5,256 nt of DNA from Zavarzinia sp. (lineage in GTDB: Bacteria; Pseudomonadota; Alphaproteobacteria; Zavarziniales; Zavarziniaceae), in assembly GCA_028694545.1 (NCBI GenBank), contig JAQVKV010000241.1, positions 1 to 5,256 of the forward strand. The letters run 5' to 3'. Made by a program: the position numbers and the translations under genes. Under the pieces are notes generated by a model. The model worked only from the letters and a program-made list of their open reading frames with translations, did no database searches and was not told the origin of the DNA. Below, piece by piece: positions 1 through 5,256 of this stretch (within the stretch, counting starts at the first letter, position 1; each line of letters begins with the position of its first letter).

Positions 1-189
1 GAGAGCGGCGGAGCGCGAGAGGAAACGGGCATTGAACACGGGGCCGAGCCTAGTGCAGCTTGACCGGAAGGGGAATCCGGTTCATCGCCGGAAACAGTGC
101 AAAAACAGCGGTATACACCAGTTGCCGGGAATGCCCCCTTTGCAGGCGGGACCACCATTCCCATCTGCGGAACATTGCAACGATCAGAC

Positions 190-194
190 AGGGA
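190..194 (+). promoter_or_regulatory. Shine-Dalgarno site for the DUF4112 gene
   Basis: AGGGA sits five bases before the GTG at 200. The in-frame alternatives at 32 and 131 have weaker upstream sequence. This site is the main reason for choosing the internal GTG start. Confidence 0.5.
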
Positions 195-199
195 CAAAC

Positions 200-589
200 G
201 TGCGACAGGATCCGGCGACATTGAACCCGCAAGACCTTGCCCGGCACCTCGACCGGCTCGATCGTCTCGCCCGCCTGCTTGAGGCGCGCTGGGTGCTGCC
301 GATCGTGCGCAAGCCGGTCGGGCTCGATGCTCTGATCGGCCTGCTGCCGGTTGCGGGGGACCTCGTCACCGCCGTGATTTCCCTTGCTTTCGTGGTCGAG
401 GGCTGGCGGCTGGGGGTGCGGCGGGGCACGCTCCTGCGCATGCTCGGCAATGTCGGGCTGGACGTACTGATCGGGCTGCTGCCGCTGATCGGCGACTATG
501 CCGACGTGCTGTTCCGCGCCAATACAAGAAACATGGTCCTGATCCGGCGCGACCTTGCCCGTCGCCACCCGCGACAGGGCGAAGTTTGA
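200..589 (+). CDS. DUF4112 family small membrane-associated protein
   Basis: This 129-residue protein matches what I know of the DUF4112 family, whose molecular function is not established. After a charged, probably helical N-terminus (residues 12-38, rich in Leu/Arg) come two copies of one motif: GLDALIGLLPVAGD at 41-54 and GLDVLIGLLPLIGD at 86-99. Each begins or lies in a hydrophobic stretch likely to enter the membrane. They are separated by the family-typical segment ending RRGTLLRML (74-82). The basic tail FRANTRN (105-111) is also typical. I chose the GTG at 200 because AGGGA lies five bases upstream and it gives the usual family length. The same frame is open further upstream, with TTG at 32 and ATG at 131, but those extensions add proline-rich sequence with no family character. 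The next gene is 79 bases away. The family call is firm; the role is unknown. Confidence 0.85.
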   Translation: MRQDPATLNPQDLARHLDRLDRLARLLEARWVLPIVRKPVGLDALIGLLPVAGDLVTAVISLAFVVEGWRLGVRRGTLLRMLGNVGLDVLIGLLPLIGDYADVLFRANTRNMVLIRRDLARRHPRQGEV

Positions 590-615
590 GCTTCGCCTCC
601 TCCCCCGCCCGCCTC

Positions 616-621
616 TATAGT
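616..621 (+). promoter_or_regulatory. Possible -10 element upstream of the SapC-family gene
   Basis: TATAGT stands out in an otherwise C-rich 79-base gap, within the longer string CTATAGTGCCGCC. It would give a 5' leader of about 40 bases before the GTG at 669. The -35 is poor: only a TTCGCC-like match lies 18 bases upstream at 592-597. It is offered because the two flanking genes look functionally unrelated and a separate promoter is plausible. It was judged by eye only. Confidence 0.3.
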
Positions 622-668
622 GCCGCCGTCCGAAGCGGGCAGAGTTTCAACGGCAGAGAAGAAGTGAC

Positions 669-1424
669 GTGAGCGAACAAATCAAGCCGGCGCCCGCCGC
701 CGCCCTGCCCCTGTTCTACACCAAGCCGGAAGTCCTGACCGTGGCCGCCCACGGCAACCTGCGGGTGAAGCCGCCGGAACACCTGAAGTTCGCGGCCAAG
801 GCCAATTCGGTGCCGATCGTGGCGGAAGAATTCCTGGATTGCGCCGGCGCCTATCCGATCGTCTTTACCCAGGGCCCCAATCCTTCGGCGGTGGCGATCG
901 TGGGCCTGCGCGACAACGAGAACCTGTTCCTCGATCTCAAGGGGCGGTGGCTGCCCGGCATGCCCGTACCCGCCTATGTCCGGCGCTATCCCTTCATCTT
1001 TCTCGAGCTGCCGGAACAGGACCGGCTGACCCTGTGCATCGACCGCGCGGCCCCCAATGTGGTCGAGGGCGGCACGGCCGGCCAGCCCCTGTTCGTCGAC
1101 GGCGAGGCGAGCGAATTCGCCAAGGCTTCCCTCGCCTTCTGCGAGGCCTATCAGAAGCAGCTGATCGCCACTCGCGCCTTCGGCCAGGCCCTGGTCGAGC
1201 ACGACCTGCTGATCCCGCGCAACGTCGACCTGCAGGACCGCAAGGGGCGCCGCCTGTCCATGGGCGGATTCCAGGTGGTCAACGAGGAAAAATACCGCGC
1301 CCTGCCCGACGACCTGCTGCTGGACTGGACGAAACGCGGTTTCATCACCGCGATCATCGCCCATTTCATCTCGCTGCGGCGCTGGCCCCTGCTGGTGGAA
1401 CGCCTGCAGGCCCGCCTGGGCTGA
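669..1424 (+). CDS. SapC family protein
   Basis: This 251-residue protein belongs to the SapC family (Pfam SapC), named after a Campylobacter surface-layer-associated gene. Members are widespread in proteobacteria and their biochemical role is unclear. Family-typical sequence includes VPIVAEEF (48-55), YPIVF (62-66), VGLRDNENLFLD (78-89), GRW (92-94) and PAYVRRYPF (101-109). The C-terminal half keeps the usual pattern of an acidic region, a long helix (around 154-185) and a late MGGFQVVNEEKY segment. There is no signal peptide or clear membrane segment, so the product is probably cytoplasmic or peripheral. The start is GTG at 669, preceded by the purine-rich stretch AGAGAAGAAG ending four bases before it. 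The length fits the family. It must not be confused with the unrelated peptide-transport permease also called SapC. The downstream gene has its own promoter, so this is probably the end of a transcription unit. Confidence 0.9.
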   Translation: MSEQIKPAPAAALPLFYTKPEVLTVAAHGNLRVKPPEHLKFAAKANSVPIVAEEFLDCAGAYPIVFTQGPNPSAVAIVGLRDNENLFLDLKGRWLPGMPVPAYVRRYPFIFLELPEQDRLTLCIDRAAPNVVEGGTAGQPLFVDGEASEFAKASLAFCEAYQKQLIATRAFGQALVEHDLLIPRNVDLQDRKGRRLSMGGFQVVNEEKYRALPDDLLLDWTKRGFITAIIAHFISLRRWPLLVERLQARLG

Positions 1425-1428
1425 GCCA

Positions 1429-1446
1429 CCCCGCTTGAAGGCGGGG
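1429..1446 (+). other. GC hairpin after the SapC-family stop, loop = -35 of next promoter
   Basis: CCCCGC (1429-1434) and GCGGGG (1441-1446) pair perfectly around a six-base loop, TTGAAG. The stem starts five bases after the TGA of the SapC-family gene, where a terminator would be expected. No T-run follows, so intrinsic termination is doubtful. The loop is exactly the candidate -35 hexamer of the next gene's promoter, so the inverted repeat may instead be a DNA-level operator or chance. Confidence 0.45.
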
Positions 1447-1463
1447 CGATGTGATATTATAAC
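1435..1463 (+). promoter_or_regulatory. Sigma70-type promoter for the COG0523 GTPase gene
   Basis: TTGAAG (1435-1440) is separated by the optimal 17 bases from TATAAC (1458-1463). Counting six bases past the -10 puts the likely transcription start at 1470, the A of the ATG, so the mRNA would be leaderless. This agrees with the lack of any Shine-Dalgarno sequence before the ATG. The -10 lies inside the palindrome described separately, so a repressor bound there would block RNA polymerase. Confidence 0.65.
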
Positions 1464-1469
1464 ATCGCC
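1445..1469 (+). promoter_or_regulatory. Zur-box-like palindrome (zinc uptake regulator operator)
   Basis: A 25-base palindrome is centred on T1457 with 11 of 12 base pairs matched; the only mismatch is G1453 against A1461. Its AT-rich core ATGTGATATTATAACAT (1449-1465) differs at one position from the Zur consensus ATGTTATANTATAACAT as I recall it for Gram-negative bacteria. It overlaps the -10 and ends one base before the ATG of a COG0523 GTPase. Genes of that family are well-known members of Zur regulons. Zinc-loaded Zur would be expected to repress and zinc starvation to induce. Another Fur-family repressor (Fur, Mur, Irr) is possible, but the TGTTATANTATAACA style favours Zur. Confidence 0.8.
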
Positions 1470-2624
1470 ATGAGCGACATCGCCCCCCTTCCCGACGCCT
1501 CCTCGGCCGGCCTGCCGGTTACCCTGCTGACCGGCTTCCTCGGCAGCGGCAAGACGACCGTGCTGAACGGCCTGCTGCGCCACGAGGGCATGGCGCGCAC
1601 CGCCGTCATCATCAACGAATTCGGCGAAATCGGCCTGGACCACCAGCTGGTCGCCAGCGCCAAGGACGAAATGATCCTGCTGAAGTCGGGCTGCCTGTGC
1701 TGCACCGTGAAGGGTGACCTGATCGAGGCGCTGCGCCGGCTGTTCCTGCAGCGCATGCGCGGCGACATTCCCGAGTTCGACCGGGTGGTCATCGAGACCA
1801 CGGGCCTCGCCGATCCAGCGCCCATCATCCACACCCTGATGGCCGATCCCCTGGTCGCCGCGCGCTATCGCCTGGACGGGGTGGTGACCACGGTCGACGC
1901 CGCCTGCGGCATGGACACGCTGGACAACCACGAGGAAGCCGTGAAACAGGTCGCCATGGCGGACCGCCTGCTGCTGACCAAGACCGACGTCGCGACGAGC
2001 GACTCCCGTGCCGCGATTGAGGCCCGCCTGCGCGCCCTGAACCCGGCCGCGACCGTCGTCCCCGTCGTCGACGGCGCCGTCGATCCCGGCATCCTGCTCG
2101 GGCTTGGCCTGTTCGATCCCGCCAGCAAGAGCGCCGATGTCGCCCGCTGGCTTCAGGCCGAGGCCTATGATCATGACGATCACCATGGTCATGACCACGA
2201 GCATGAGCATGACCATGATCACGGGCACCACCATCACGACCCGAACCGGCACGACGACCGAATCAATGCCTTCTGCTTCACCTTCGACCAGCCGGTGGAG
2301 CCCTTCGCCTTCGAGTCCTGGCTGAACGTGCTGACCAGCTTCCGGGGGCCGAACCTGTTGCGGATCAAGGGCATCGTCAATCTGGCGGGCCACGACCGGC
2401 CAGTGGCGATCCATGGTGTCCAGCACCTGTTTCACCCCGCCGTCGAACTGCCCGCCTGGCCGGGCGAGGACCGGCGCAGCCGCATTGTCTTCATCACCCG
2501 CGATCTCGACCGCGCCGTGATCGCCGATACCTTCGCCGCCTTCACCGGCACCGAGCCGATGGCGGACCAAAACGGTGCTTACGACCCGCGTCTGGGCGGT
2601 CTTGCCGCGCTGCCGGAAGGGTGA
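1470..2624 (+). CDS. COG0523/CobW-family G3E GTPase, probable zinc metallochaperone
   Basis: This 384-residue cytoplasmic GTPase shows the whole COG0523 signature. The Walker A loop is GFLGSGKTT (22-30) and INEFGEIGLD (48-57) follows. The metal-binding GCLCC (74-78) carries the conserved CxCC, ETTGLADP (109-116) is the Walker B/switch region, and TKTD (170-173) is the guanine-specificity motif. A histidine-rich linker (235-261, 14 His in 27 residues) leads into the CobW C-terminal domain (about 265-365). Members hydrolyse GTP and deliver metals: zinc (ZagA/ZigA/YeiR types), cobalt (CobW) or iron for nitrile hydratase. The Zur-like operator over its promoter, the His-rich linker and the absence of cobalamin or nitrile hydratase genes nearby favour zinc. 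Start: the ATG at 1470 follows the operator directly, has no ribosome binding site, and is probably leaderless. The next in-frame ATG (residue 41) would remove Walker A. The client protein is unknown. Confidence 0.93.
   Translation: MSDIAPLPDASSAGLPVTLLTGFLGSGKTTVLNGLLRHEGMARTAVIINEFGEIGLDHQLVASAKDEMILLKSGCLCCTVKGDLIEALRRLFLQRMRGDIPEFDRVVIETTGLADPAPIIHTLMADPLVAARYRLDGVVTTVDAACGMDTLDNHEEAVKQVAMADRLLLTKTDVATSDSRAAIEARLRALNPAATVVPVVDGAVDPGILLGLGLFDPASKSADVARWLQAEAYDHDDHHGHDHEHEHDHDHGHHHHDPNRHDDRINAFCFTFDQPVEPFAFESWLNVLTSFRGPNLLRIKGIVNLAGHDRPVAIHGVQHLFHPAVELPAWPGEDRRSRIVFITRDLDRAVIADTFAAFTGTEPMADQNGAYDPRLGGLAALPEG
2172..2237 (+). repeat. His/Asp-rich low-complexity coding repeat
   Basis: Within the GTPase gene this tract is built from repeated CAT/CAC codons alternating with GAC, GAT or GAG, with the unit CATGA recurring several times. 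It encodes residues 235-256, with a core such as HDHEHEHDHDHGHHHH. It reads on as a metal-binding linker between the GTPase and C-terminal domains. Tandem similarity makes it a likely site of length variation between strains. Confidence 0.8.
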
Positions 2625-2704
2625 CAGGCATCACAGCCTTGCATCGGGGGACGTCCTATCGTCCACTCTTGTCGCCGCAGCCCTCGGGCCGGCGCCTTTG
2701 GAAT

Positions 2705-2710
2705 GGAAGG
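2705..2710 (+). promoter_or_regulatory. Shine-Dalgarno site for the secreted protein gene
   Basis: GGAAGG lies five bases before the ATG at 2716. It is the best ribosome binding site in the window, and it fixes this start over the longer reading frame that begins at 2575 inside the GTPase gene. Confidence 0.65.
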
Positions 2711-2715
2711 CCGTC

Positions 2716-3465
2716 ATGACTGAACACGAGCAGATGTCGGGCCGGGGGAACAGCCCGGCATTCGCAACCCTCGCCGGCGCCACCGTGGCGCTCGCCCTTC
2801 TGGGGGCGGCGGCGCAGGTAGCCAAGGCACAGGCGCCACTGGCTCATCTCGGCACCAACGCGATCGCGGTGGTCGAGGATGTGCAGGCGCCGTCGGCCGG
2901 CGTGAACTTCATGGATTTCGTCTTTGCCGGACAGGTCCTTGACCTTGGCGCCGACGGCAAGCTGGTCGTCTCCTATCTTTCCGGCTGCCGTTCCGAGACC
3001 ATCTTGGGCGGTACGGTCCGCTTCGCCGAAACCGGTGCCACCGCGCAGGGCGGCACGGTGACCGCGACCGTGCCCGCCGGCTGCCAGACCGCCATGGCCG
3101 AGATCGGCGCCGACGCAACCGAGGCCGGGGCTGTCGCTGTCCGCGGTGGCGACATGGGCGACGAGACCGAGGACCGGGTGATCCGCTCGTCCGAACCCGC
3201 CTTCCGCTGGCTCGCCGGCGGTTCGGCCGAGGTGCGGATCTACAACATCGGCCGGGTGCCGGCCCAACTGGTCTGGACCGGCCACGGCGATGGCGGCCAT
3301 GTCGAATATCCGGCGGACGCGCCGCGCCTCACGGCCAATGTGCCCTATCGGGTCGAAGTGCGCTCGGGTGGCGCCGTGATCGGCGTCGCGCGCTTCTCGG
3401 TCGATCCGACGCTGGCGGTGCCCGATACGCTGGCCAACCGCCTGGTGCCGGTTGCCAAGCCCTGA
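2716..3465 (+). CDS. Secreted/periplasmic protein of unknown function, partner of CHASE2 cyclase
   Basis: I cannot assign a named domain to this 249-residue protein. The N-terminus is a probable Sec signal peptide: a polar stretch with Arg10, a hydrophobic core (about 16-33), and an AKAQA site giving cleavage near residue 38 or 40. The mature part looks all-beta, rich in Val, Gly and Thr. It contains FMDFVFAGQVLDLG (65-78), LVVSYLSGC (83-91) and ETILGGTV (94-101). Its only two cysteines, C91 and C123, could form a disulfide. The C-terminal part (about 190-240) resembles an immunoglobulin-like or beta-sandwich fold, with an RVEVRSGGAVIGVARF segment. From memory, proteins with a GQ-LG-YL-C-ETI-GG pattern occur beside CHASE2 cyclases in related bacteria, often in place of a FecR-type protein; this is recollection. 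The start is the ATG at 2716, with GGAAGG five bases before it. The stop overlaps or nearly abuts the cyclase gene, suggesting co-expression. Confidence 0.8.
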   Translation: MTEHEQMSGRGNSPAFATLAGATVALALLGAAAQVAKAQAPLAHLGTNAIAVVEDVQAPSAGVNFMDFVFAGQVLDLGADGKLVVSYLSGCRSETILGGTVRFAETGATAQGGTVTATVPAGCQTAMAEIGADATEAGAVAVRGGDMGDETEDRVIRSSEPAFRWLAGGSAEVRIYNIGRVPAQLVWTGHGDGGHVEYPADAPRLTANVPYRVEVRSGGAVIGVARFSVDPTLAVPDTLANRLVPVAKP

Positions 3466-5256
3466 TCGACAACGCCCCGGCAAGGGGCATGGTTTCGATC
3501 CTTCGCGCGCCGGGATTTCCGGCGCGCTCGCACTTCTGCTGACCCTGCTCGCGATCGCGGGGCCGATGGCATTCCTCGGCCGCGCCGGCATCGACTTCAT
3601 GATCCCGGCGCGCCACTTCCTGTTCGGGCCCCTGTTCCCGCCGGAAGACTCGGACGTCGTCCTCGTCGCCATCGACGAGCAGACCTATCACGTTCCCCCC
3701 TTCGCCGAGACGCCCAAGGTCGCCTGGACACCGCAACTGGCCCGCCTGCTCGACGCCCTGGTGGACGCGGGCGCGACCGCCGTCGGCTTCGACGTCGTCT
3801 TCCCCGTGACCCTGGACCGGCCCGATCTGCTGCAGGGCCGCGACCGGCCGTTCCTGATCAGCCTGCGCAAGGCGGCCGACGCCGGCAAGCTGGTGCTGGG
3901 CGAGGCCCGATTGTCGCGCGAGGTGTTGCGCCCCCACCCCGGCCAGCGCCTCGCCGCCCGGGGGGACGCCAATATCCGCCTGCTGAACCTGAGGTTCGAC
4001 GACGACGACGTGGTGCGCACCTATATCACGCGCTATCGCCTGGAGGATGGACAGGGCTTCGTCTCTTCCTTTGGCACGGAACTCGCCGCTCGCGCCGGCC
4101 GGCCGGTGCCGGACGAGGATTTCCTGATCAATTTCAACACGGGCCCCGGCGACATCCCGACCTACAGCCTCGGCGACATCAATGCCTGCATCGAAGCGGG
4201 CGACACGGATTACATGAACCGCGCTTTCAAGGGCCGCATCGTCCTGATCGGCGAAGTGCTGGACATCGAGGATCGCTTCCGCGCCGCCAAGCGTTACGCC
4301 CTGACCGAGGGCGATGCCAGCCGCGATCCAGCGCGTTGCCGCATCGCCGCCGAGCCCGAGCGCTTCCGCCCGCTGGGCAGCCGTTCCTCCATGCCCGGCG
4401 TGCTGATCCACGCCGCCGCCATCAACACGGTGACCAAGGGCGAATGGCTGCACCCCCTGCCCGTCGGTGGCGCGGCCGCGCTGTGCCTTGCCTGGTTCCT
4501 GCTGCTAGACCTCGCCTTCTTCCGGCTGCGGCCGGCGCTGGGCGCATTGGCGGGAGTCGGGGCGATCAGCATCCTCTTCGTCGCATCGGTGGTGGCCTTC
4601 ACCGCCGGCCATGTGGTGCCGATCCTGCCGATGGCGATCGGCGCCGTTCTGCTTTTCGCCGGTGTCTATGCCTATCGCTTCGTGATCGAGGATGGCGGAC
4701 GGCGCCGTATCCAGCACGCCTTCCGCCATTATCTCGCCCCCGCTCTCGTCGACCGGCTGTCGAAGGACGCCGGGGCGCTCCGCCTCGGCGGCGAGCGGCG
4801 CCATGTCACCGTCCTCTTCTCAGACATGGTGGGCTTCACCTCGCTCGGCGAACGGCTGGCGGCGGAACCGGAGCGTTTCGTCGAGGTGGTGAACCAGTAT
4901 CTAACCGTGCTGACCAAGGCGATCGAACAGCGCGAAGGCTATATCGACAAGTTCATCGGCGATGCGGTGATGGCGATCTGGGGCGCCCCCCTGTCCCAGG
5001 AGCAGGCCGAGATCCTGGCGGTCGAGGCCGCGCTGGAAGCCCAGGCCGCGCTTGCCGAATTCAATCGCGCGGTCGTGGTGCCCGGCTTCGGGCTGAAGCC
5101 GCTGGGCACCAGGATCGGCATCGCCAGTGGCGAGGCGATCGTGGGCAACATGGGCTCGAAGACCCGGATGAACTACACGGTGACCGGCGACGTGGTGAAT
5201 CTCGCCGCCCGCCTGGAAAGCGCCAACAAGCATTACGGCACCGCGATCATCGTCAG
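3452..5256 (+). CDS. CHASE2-domain class III adenylate cyclase (3' end outside window)
   Basis: This membrane receptor cyclase is open to the window edge (601 full codons). Numbering from TTG 3452, it has a membrane segment (22-43) and a periplasmic CHASE2 sensor (about 50-333). The sensor shows VVLVAIDE (69-76), GFDVVF, a GRIVLIGE strand and MPGVLIHAAAIN. Three hydrophobic segments lie within about 338-412. After them come the linker AFRHYLAPALVDRL (423-436) and a class III cyclase domain from about 450. Catalytic residues seen are metal Asp458 in LFSDMVGFT, metal Asp504 in FIGDAVMA, adenine-contact Lys500, Thr576, Asn583 and Arg587. The Lys/Thr pair is the class IIIb adenylate cyclase pattern, so the product should be cAMP. 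The domain needs roughly 30 more residues beyond the edge. The start is uncertain: TTG 3452 overlaps the upstream gene by 14 bases and is the only start codon that keeps the first membrane segment. ATG 3566 would lose most of it. An indel near 3489-3530 is also possible. Confidence 0.88.
   Translation, partial: MPSPDRQRPGKGHGFDPSRAGISGALALLLTLLAIAGPMAFLGRAGIDFMIPARHFLFGPLFPPEDSDVVLVAIDEQTYHVPPFAETPKVAWTPQLARLLDALVDAGATAVGFDVVFPVTLDRPDLLQGRDRPFLISLRKAADAGKLVLGEARLSREVLRPHPGQRLAARGDANIRLLNLRFDDDDVVRTYITRYRLEDGQGFVSSFGTELAARAGRPVPDEDFLINFNTGPGDIPTYSLGDINACIEAGDTDYMNRAFKGRIVLIGEVLDIEDRFRAAKRYALTEGDASRDPARCRIAAEPERFRPLGSRSSMPGVLIHAAAINTVTKGEWLHPLPVGGAAALCLAWFLLLDLAFFRLRPALGALAGVGAISILFVASVVAFTAGHVVPILPMAIGAVLLFAGVYAYRFVIEDGGRRRIQHAFRHYLAPALVDRLSKDAGALRLGGERRHVTVLFSDMVGFTSLGERLAAEPERFVEVVNQYLTVLTKAIEQREGYIDKFIGDAVMAIWGAPLSQEQAEILAVEAALEAQAALAEFNRAVVVPGFGLKPLGTRIGIASGEAIVGNMGSKTRMNYTVTGDVVNLAARLESANKHYGTAIIV
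3505..3527 (+). other. Strong 9-bp GC hairpin at the 5' end of the cyclase gene
   Basis: GCGCGCCGG (3505-3513) and CCGGCGCGC (3519-3527) pair perfectly around the loop GATTT. It lies 40 bases after the stop of the secreted protein gene. No T-run follows, so it is not a classic terminator. It sits within the reading frame of the cyclase just before the first membrane segment. It could slow ribosomes, act as a partial terminator setting the ratio of the two products, or be a place where sequencing loses a base. Confidence 0.6.

Noticed and set aside
1..63. Possible tail of an upstream gene (frame 1 ends at TGA 61-63, frame 3 at TGA 33-35), or a divergent minus-strand start at 32
   Set aside because: Each is too short to judge, none shows a recognisable motif, and the minus-strand ATG lacks a ribosome binding site. 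Bases 64-189 show only a weak ACCGGA/TCCGGT hairpin (63-81) without a T-run and an isolated TATACA (112-117) without a matching -35.
32..199. N-terminal extension of the DUF4112 protein from TTG 32 or ATG 131
   Set aside because: The extra sequence is Pro/Cys rich, lacks family similarity, and the GTG at 200 has a better ribosome binding site and gives the usual length.
615..2570. A 651-residue open frame on the minus strand covering the SapC-family and GTPase genes
   Set aside because: It is the antisense of two genes with clear family motifs. Its composition (Gly, Gln, His, Asp rich) and its VVMTMVIVMIIG stretch are simply the complement of the His-rich codons. Long antisense frames are expected in GC-rich DNA.
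2575..2715. Extension of the secreted protein upstream of ATG 2716, or a small gene in the 91-base gap
   Set aside because: It would overlap the GTPase gene, bury the signal peptide behind about 47 residues, and ignore the strong GGAAGG site. I saw no convincing promoter or terminator in 2625-2715.
3489..3542. A 17-codon peptide from ATG 3489 as a leader peptide
   Set aside because: The AAGGGG before it leaves only one base of spacing, and the peptide has no amino acid run typical of attenuation. It is better explained as the displaced start of the cyclase gene or as chance.
3329..4453. A 374-residue minus-strand open frame
   Set aside because: It lies opposite the CHASE2 region, which has recognisable sensor motifs on the + strand. 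No recognisable domain is present in the antisense product.

Overview
The window is GC-rich, roughly two thirds G+C by eye, with strong codon-position bias. Every gene I support lies on the + strand. The family mix (DUF4112 protein, SapC-family protein, zinc-type COG0523 GTPase, CHASE2-type class III cyclase) and the GC-rich style suggest an alphaproteobacterium, perhaps of the Rhodospirillales/Azospirillum type. That placement is inference from family content; no rRNA or species marker is present.

Layout. Bases 1-199 hold no gene I can support. A small membrane-type DUF4112 protein follows (200-589), then a SapC-family protein (669-1424). The 45-base gap after sapC is the best regulatory element in the window. 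It carries a near-perfect 25-bp palindrome with the sequence character of a Zur (zinc uptake regulator) box, overlapping the -10 of a good sigma70-like promoter and ending on the base before the ATG of the next gene. That gene (1470-2624) is a COG0523/CobW-family G3E GTPase with Walker A, CxCC and a histidine-rich linker. Together these point to a zinc-responsive metallochaperone whose mRNA is probably leaderless.

The last part is a probable two-gene unit. It starts with a secreted protein of unknown function with exactly two cysteines (2716-3465). A large membrane protein follows almost at once, running off the right edge: N-terminal membrane segment, periplasmic CHASE2 sensor, further membrane segments, and a cytoplasmic class III adenylate cyclase domain with all visible catalytic residues (about 3452 to beyond 5256). 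I infer that the secreted protein works with, or reports to, the CHASE2 sensor, which would set cAMP synthesis. The start of the cyclase gene is problematic: no ATG or GTG lies upstream of the first membrane segment in frame. The nearest well-placed ATG (3489) is out of frame, and a 9-bp perfect GC hairpin sits between it and the first membrane segment.

The zinc GTPase and the cyclase pair look like separate functional units that happen to be neighbours. No RNA gene, CRISPR array, insertion sequence or attachment site was seen.
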